This document shows positions 23,153-27,396 of a stretch of 27,396 bases of DNA, piece by piece. The DNA is from JABDDM01 sp038240295 (GTDB taxonomy: Bacteria; Bacteroidota; Ignavibacteria; Palsa-1295), in NCBI GenBank assembly GCA_038240295.1, contig JBBSDW010000024.1, positions 1 through 27,396 on the forward strand. Reading direction: 5' to 3'. The position numbers were made by a program, and so were the translations under genes. Below the pieces are notes generated by a model, which ran no database searches, was not told the DNA's origin, and saw nothing but the letters and a program-made list of their open reading frames with translations. The stretch's first letter is position 1; each line of letters opens with the position of its first letter.

Positions 23153-25075
23153 TTAGTGCGCGGCCTGCGGCGGGGTTGGCGATCCGCCGCTGCCGGGTGG
23201 TGGTAAATAATTAGCGTACTTGAAGCCCGCGAGTGTTTGCACGATTGAATTTTGCGCTGCCTTGTAAGTCCAGATCCCTCCACTAAAATTTTGCATCGTG
23301 ATAAAATAAGAGGCGAGCTGACCATCGGCCGTGACCACATAACCCGCGAGCGCGGTCACATTGCTCAGCGTTCCTGTTTTTCCATGCGCGTTATATTGTG
23401 CGGGTGTCCCGATCATTCGATGGCGAAGTGTGCCATCATAACCGGCGATCGAAAGCGTGCTTGTAAAAATATCGAACATCCCCTGATCTTTGATTCCCTT
23501 GAGAAGATCGATCACCGTATTGGCGGTCACGCGGTTATCGTGAGAAAGTCCTGAGCCATCGATAAATGTGCAGTAAGTACCTTCGGTGTTGCAGACCTGC
23601 AAAAACGAGCGCATCAGCTTTCTTGCACGATCGCTCGGTGCGTTCGCAGCGACGCTTGCGATCGTTGAAAGTTTGCGGAACATGCTCTCAGCGAGATAAT
23701 TATCTGAGCGCTTGTTCATTTGGCGGAGCAAGTCGATGAGCCTCGAATCTTTTGCCGCTAAGGTTTTTGGTGTGCCGGTCTGTAAGACTTTATCGGATTT
23801 TGCCTGCCCTGTTATCTGCACTCCGTGCTGTCCGAGTTTGTACTTAAGAATCGCAGCCATTGCAAGCGGGACGTTCTTGATCGCGAACGTATAGGTACGC
23901 GCACTCCGTGCTGGCAAAAGGCCGCTCACGGTGATGACCTGTGTTGGATCGGTTGGTGTGCCGCTCGAACTCACTCGCAACGTATTTACCGATCTGGAGC
24001 CTACTACTACAGTTCTCCAACGGCGGTGGACCCGCACGCGCTTACGAATGCGCGTTGCCGGAGCACTCGTGCCACCATGATTTGCCACTACGATCTGCTG
24101 GATCGGCGGCGAGATGCGAACGCTGACACCACTGCCTTTGCTGGAGCCAGCACTCACGGTGACAGAAACGACATTTCGATCGATCGAGAAATTTGGATAG
24201 GCCGAGAGCGCACCGGGATCGCTTGCGTCCTCGTCGGTTGCGTCGCCCGATTCATCGGTGGAATTATTGCTCGCGTCGACCGCAACAGCCGGTTGCTTCT
24301 TCCCTTTTGGAGCTACCTCCGAAGGCAATCGAGCGGGCGTATCCTTGCCCTGCACTCCATTATCGGATACGGCCATGGAGCCATCGAAGCTGGTATCGGT
24401 TGTTTGCAATGGCTGCGTTTCATGCGCTGCGAAATATTTCTTTGCTTCGGGAGTGAGTGCATCTTCACCGGAAAGATCGCTGATGACGTTGCCGTTGATC
24501 TGGGTGATTCCCTGTGTTCGAAGCTGATCGGCGAGCATATCGAGATCTGCCGAGCGAAACGTCGGATCACCGCTTGGCCTCAGGATCACGTCGCCGTTAA
24601 TGATCCCACCTGTCTGGGTTGCGCGGGGCCCAAGATCGACTTTCGTCCGAAATGAATATTTCGACCCGAGCGCCCACAGCGTCGAAGACGACGTGAACAT
24701 TTTTTCGGTCGATGCAGGCAGCACATTTAACGCCGCATTCTTTGCATAGATATTATGCAGCGAACCATCGGGGTTAAAAAACACAACGCGAATGCTGGTC
24801 GTAGTCCGATCGAAGGCACGTCCGCTTATGATCGAATTCAGTTGTGACCGGAGATTATTCAGCGCCGTCATCGTGTCGCCGGTCCAACCTTTAAAGGTGA
24901 CCTGCATCGGATACATGTTCGAATCGCCAGGGGGAAGCTGATATCCGCCTGGCGGTGAAAACGAGATCGAAGAGGGCGAGAGTGCATTGCTCGTGCTCGC
25001 GCCACGCAGCAGCGTTATCGAGGCAAACGACGCAACGACGAGAAAGAAGATCTGAAACTTTTTATTCAAGAGCAC
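23153..25075 (-). CDS. dacB: D-alanyl-D-alanine carboxypeptidase/endopeptidase (PBP4 family, S13)
   Basis: 640 residues with an N-terminal hydrophobic export signal. Family enzymes trim D-Ala from, or cut cross-links in, periplasmic peptidoglycan. All three serine penicilloyl-transferase motifs are present: Ser122-x-x-Lys125 in 'PASTEKMF', Ser457-Asp-Asn459 in 'RSDNYLAE', and Lys566-Thr-Gly in 'HGKTGTL'. It is longer than typical PBP4 (~480) because of extra material between motifs 1 and 2, including an acidic Ser/Thr-rich low-complexity stretch (~residues 217-290) and a basic patch (~340-360), and because of a Pro-rich tail. The start is GTG at 25075 or TTG at 25069; GGAAG is better spaced for the latter. 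It lies 71 bp after alaS on the same strand. The family is certain; the gene name is by analogy. Confidence 0.9.
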   Translation of the reverse strand: MLLNKKFQIFFLVVASFASITLLRGASTSNALSPSSISFSPPGGYQLPPGDSNMYPMQVTFKGWTGDTMTALNNLRSQLNSIISGRAFDRTTTSIRVVFFNPDGSLHNIYAKNAALNVLPASTEKMFTSSSTLWALGSKYSFRTKVDLGPRATQTGGIINGDVILRPSGDPTFRSADLDMLADQLRTQGITQINGNVISDLSGEDALTPEAKKYFAAHETQPLQTTDTSFDGSMAVSDNGVQGKDTPARLPSEVAPKGKKQPAVAVDASNNSTDESGDATDEDASDPGALSAYPNFSIDRNVVSVTVSAGSSKGSGVSVRISPPIQQIVVANHGGTSAPATRIRKRVRVHRRWRTVVVGSRSVNTLRVSSSGTPTDPTQVITVSGLLPARSARTYTFAIKNVPLAMAAILKYKLGQHGVQITGQAKSDKVLQTGTPKTLAAKDSRLIDLLRQMNKRSDNYLAESMFRKLSTIASVAANAPSDRARKLMRSFLQVCNTEGTYCTFIDGSGLSHDNRVTANTVIDLLKGIKDQGMFDIFTSTLSIAGYDGTLRHRMIGTPAQYNAHGKTGTLSNVTALAGYVVTADGQLASYFITMQNFSGGIWTYKAAQNSIVQTLAGFKYANYLPPPGSGGSPTPPQAAH

Positions 25076-25146
25076 TTCCGTAAGAGCACTGATTCAGCTC
25101 GTTTAACATCTATCTTAAAATCCATCTTGTCAGGCTTGAACATAGA

Positions 25147-27396
25147 CTAAGCCTTCAAAGCATCTCTAACGAAGCTTGCAACGGCTCCGAGAGCTTCGCT
25201 CAGCCTGTCCGGATCTCTCCCACCTGCCTGCGCGATCTGAGGCCTGCCGCCGCCTTTGCCGCCAACGATCTCTGCGACCAAACCGATGAGCTTCCCTGCC
25301 TGCAGTTTTTTCTCTTTGATCAGATCGTCCGAGACGACCGCAACCAGCGAGACCTTTCCATCTGCAAGTTTTGCGCCGACGACCGCAACCGACGAATCTT
25401 TCAGCTCTTCGCGCAGCATTTCGGCCAACGCCTTCAATTCTTCGCTATCTGTAACTTTAACTTCGGTCGTCAGCAGCCGAAGATTGAGACCTTCCATGGT
25501 CTTGGCGGCTGCGACCAGCGCCTTCATCTCGTCGCGCCGCTGCCCGAGTTTTAACTTTGAGATCTCCTTTTCGAGCTTACGCTTGTCATCCTGAAGTTGA
25601 TCGAACTCGCGGCTCATATTTGCAAGCTGAGATTCTTGTTCCAAAAGCCACTGCTCGACGCCCTTCCCGGTCACAGCTTCGACGCGGCGAACTCCGCTCG
25701 CGATGCTTGCTTCACTCACAAACTTGAACAGGCCAATCTCGGAGGTTGAATGGACATGGACGCCTCCGCAAAACTCGCGAGAGAAGGGGCCGAAATCAAC
25801 GACGTTTACCTTCGCTCCATATTTATCTCCGAAGAACATAAGAGCGCCCATCTTCTTCGCATCGTCGAAGGGAATGTTGCGGTGATGCACGAGCTTGATC
25901 GATTCGCGAATTTTCTCGTTCACGATTGACTCGACCTCCCGAAGTTCTTCAGGCGTGACTTTCGAATAGTGCGCGAAATCAAATCGCAGGCGATCGTTTG
26001 TTACGAGCGAGCCCGATTGATGGACATGATCGCCAAGCACTTTGCGAAGTGCGGCGTGCATCAAGTGTGTTGCCGAGTGATTGCGAATGATATCTTTTCT
26101 GCGATCGCGATTCACATTCGCGTGCGCGAGCATCCCTTGTTCGACCGGTACTTCGTCGGTTGCAAGAATATGCGCGATCGCCGTTCCGACCTTGCGGACA
26201 TCTTTCACTTCATAGTGCTGTCCCTCGATCGTCATGATACCCGTATCCGAGATTTGACCACCCGACTCAGCATAGAACGGTGTCCGATCGAGCACGATCA
26301 TGTTGCCTTCGACCACGAGCGCTCGTCCCGTGTCCTCCGTCGAATCGTAGCCGGTGAACGACGATTCGACATCGTTCAACTCGGTCACTACTTGCACAAT
26401 TTGCTTCTTCGAAGCATGCACGCGCAAGCTGCGGTCCTTCTGCTCCTGAAGCAATTCGTAAAACCGATCCATCGCGACTTCGACGCCGCGCTCGCGCGCG
26501 AGCACTTCTGTAAGATCGATCGGAAAACCGAACGTATCATACAGCTTGAAAGCCGATTCACCCGAGATAAAAGGCGATTCCGATTCCCCGGCGATCTGCG
26601 CGATCTCTTCAAAGAGGGCAAGCCCGCGATCGAGTGTGACATTGAAGCTTTCTTCTTCAGCTTTGATCACGCGCTGAACATGCTCCAGCCGTTCGTTGAG
26701 TTCTGGGAAGGTCTTCCCCATTGTCTTCGCAACGACCGATGCGAGCGAATAGAGAAACGGTTCTGTAAAATTAAGCTTGCGTCCATAACGGGCAGCGCGG
26801 CGCAGGATGCGGCGAAGTACATAACCACGTCCTTCGTTGCTCGGCATCGCACCGTCAGTGATCGCATGCGCAAGCGTGCGAATATGATCGGCCACAACAC
26901 GCATGGCGATGCTCGCTTCCTCGTTCGAGCCATATGGAATTTTGCTTTCCTTTGCAAGCCAGTTGAGATACGGCGCGAAAACATCGGTGTCGTAGTTCGA
27001 TGTCTTTGCCTGCATGACCGCCGTCACGCGTTCGAAGCCCATGCCGGTATCGACATGGCGCATTGGAAGATCTTCAAGCTTGCCGCCCGGTGCGCGGTTG
27101 TACTGAATGAATACGAGATTCCAGATCTCAATTACCAGCGGCGAACCAACATTGACAAGCGGTCCGCCCGATTTGTCGGGCGTATTGTCGTAATGGATCT
27201 CCGAGCACGGTCCGCAAGGGCCCGTCTCGCCCATCTCCCAGAAATTATCTTTCGCGCCGTGTTTCTGAATGTGTGCCGGATCGATATCGGTCTCGGATCT
27301 CCACAACTCCGCGGCCTCATCATCTTCCCGATAGACCGTTGCATAAAGCCTTGACTTGTCAAGCTTCCATACTTTCGTCAGCAGCTCCCACGCCCA
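25147..27396 (-). CDS. alaS: Alanine--tRNA ligase (5' end outside window)
   Basis: 749 codons are present and the frame is open to the right edge ('WAWELLTKVWKL' precedes the first possible start), so roughly the N-terminal 120-130 residues are missing. It charges tRNA-Ala and edits Ser/Gly mischarging. Visible parts: class II catalytic core with 'ETGPCGPCSEIHYD'; 'DTGMGFERVTAVMQ'; the tRNA-recognition helix region 'NEGRGYVLRRILRRAARYG'; the editing domain with Zn-binding 'HSATH' and 'CGGVH'; a coiled-coil segment ('QLQDDKRKLEKEISKLK'); and the C-Ala domain with 'GGKGGGRPQIAQAGG'. All editing metal ligands are intact. It is the first gene of the minus-strand series that continues with dacB. 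Confidence 0.97.
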   Translation of the reverse strand, partial: WAWELLTKVWKLDKSRLYATVYREDDEAAELWRSETDIDPAHIQKHGAKDNFWEMGETGPCGPCSEIHYDNTPDKSGGPLVNVGSPLVIEIWNLVFIQYNRAPGGKLEDLPMRHVDTGMGFERVTAVMQAKTSNYDTDVFAPYLNWLAKESKIPYGSNEEASIAMRVVADHIRTLAHAITDGAMPSNEGRGYVLRRILRRAARYGRKLNFTEPFLYSLASVVAKTMGKTFPELNERLEHVQRVIKAEEESFNVTLDRGLALFEEIAQIAGESESPFISGESAFKLYDTFGFPIDLTEVLARERGVEVAMDRFYELLQEQKDRSLRVHASKKQIVQVVTELNDVESSFTGYDSTEDTGRALVVEGNMIVLDRTPFYAESGGQISDTGIMTIEGQHYEVKDVRKVGTAIAHILATDEVPVEQGMLAHANVNRDRRKDIIRNHSATHLMHAALRKVLGDHVHQSGSLVTNDRLRFDFAHYSKVTPEELREVESIVNEKIRESIKLVHHRNIPFDDAKKMGALMFFGDKYGAKVNVVDFGPFSREFCGGVHVHSTSEIGLFKFVSEASIASGVRRVEAVTGKGVEQWLLEQESQLANMSREFDQLQDDKRKLEKEISKLKLGQRRDEMKALVAAAKTMEGLNLRLLTTEVKVTDSEELKALAEMLREELKDSSVAVVGAKLADGKVSLVAVVSDDLIKEKKLQAGKLIGLVAEIVGGKGGGRPQIAQAGGRDPDRLSEALGAVASFVRDALKA

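Noticed and set aside
25969..27354. A 461-codon open frame on the plus strand opposite alaS
   Set aside because: It is antisense to an unmistakable alanyl-tRNA synthetase with every motif in place, and its translation has no recognisable domain and is rich in Arg/His/Cys as mirror frames are.

Overview
The window looks like a chromosomal segment from a member of the Bacteroidota/Chlorobiota lineage. The exported proteins carry type IX secretion system (T9SS) type A C-terminal sorting domains, and their signal peptides end just before a Gln (the Bacteroidetes 'Q-rule'). The style, with BNR and DUF11 surface proteins ending in a 'YPNP'-type sorting domain and moderate GC, recalls uncultured Kapabacteria/Ignavibacteria relatives. 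That finer placement is inference from style, not from a phylogeny.

Layout. Positions 1-8.7 kb are a secreted-protein region. It holds the 3' part of a BNR-repeat T9SS protein (+), a short convergent BNR protein that seems truncated (-), a 1261-residue multi-DUF11 T9SS protein (+) with a strong terminator, a palindromic interspersed element, an O6-alkylguanine-DNA methyltransferase (-), and a 753-residue T9SS protein (+) built of five cysteine-bearing repeats of about 128 residues. Two terminators separated by a three-copy 14-bp tandem repeat close this part. Positions 8.9-17.6 kb form a minus-strand series read aspS, a minimal sorting-domain protein, an IgGFc-binding-domain/outer-membrane-barrel fusion, dnaE and trxA. 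Divergent from aspS is a polytopic GT-C-like glycosyltransferase (17.7-19.3 kb, +). Positions 19.3-27.4 kb form a second minus-strand series: alaS (5' end outside the window), a PBP4-type D,D-carboxypeptidase, full-length glycine decarboxylase gcvP, and then a decayed pair consisting of a 66-residue AAA-type ATPase stub with Walker A and a PD-(D/E)XK-like nuclease broken by a frameshift.

How it fits together. Housekeeping genes (two tRNA synthetases, replicative polymerase, thioredoxin, glycine cleavage, DNA repair, peptidoglycan remodelling) are interspersed with a surface-protein repertoire. The surface proteins use at least two routes: T9SS-dependent attachment through a sorting domain, and direct anchoring by a C-terminal beta-barrel. 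The best candidates for something less described are the ATPase/nuclease pair (decayed here, so intact homologues would need study), the five-fold cysteine repeat protein, and the linked barrel-fusion/orphan sorting-domain genes. No tRNA, rRNA, CRISPR array, insertion sequence or riboswitch was recognised.
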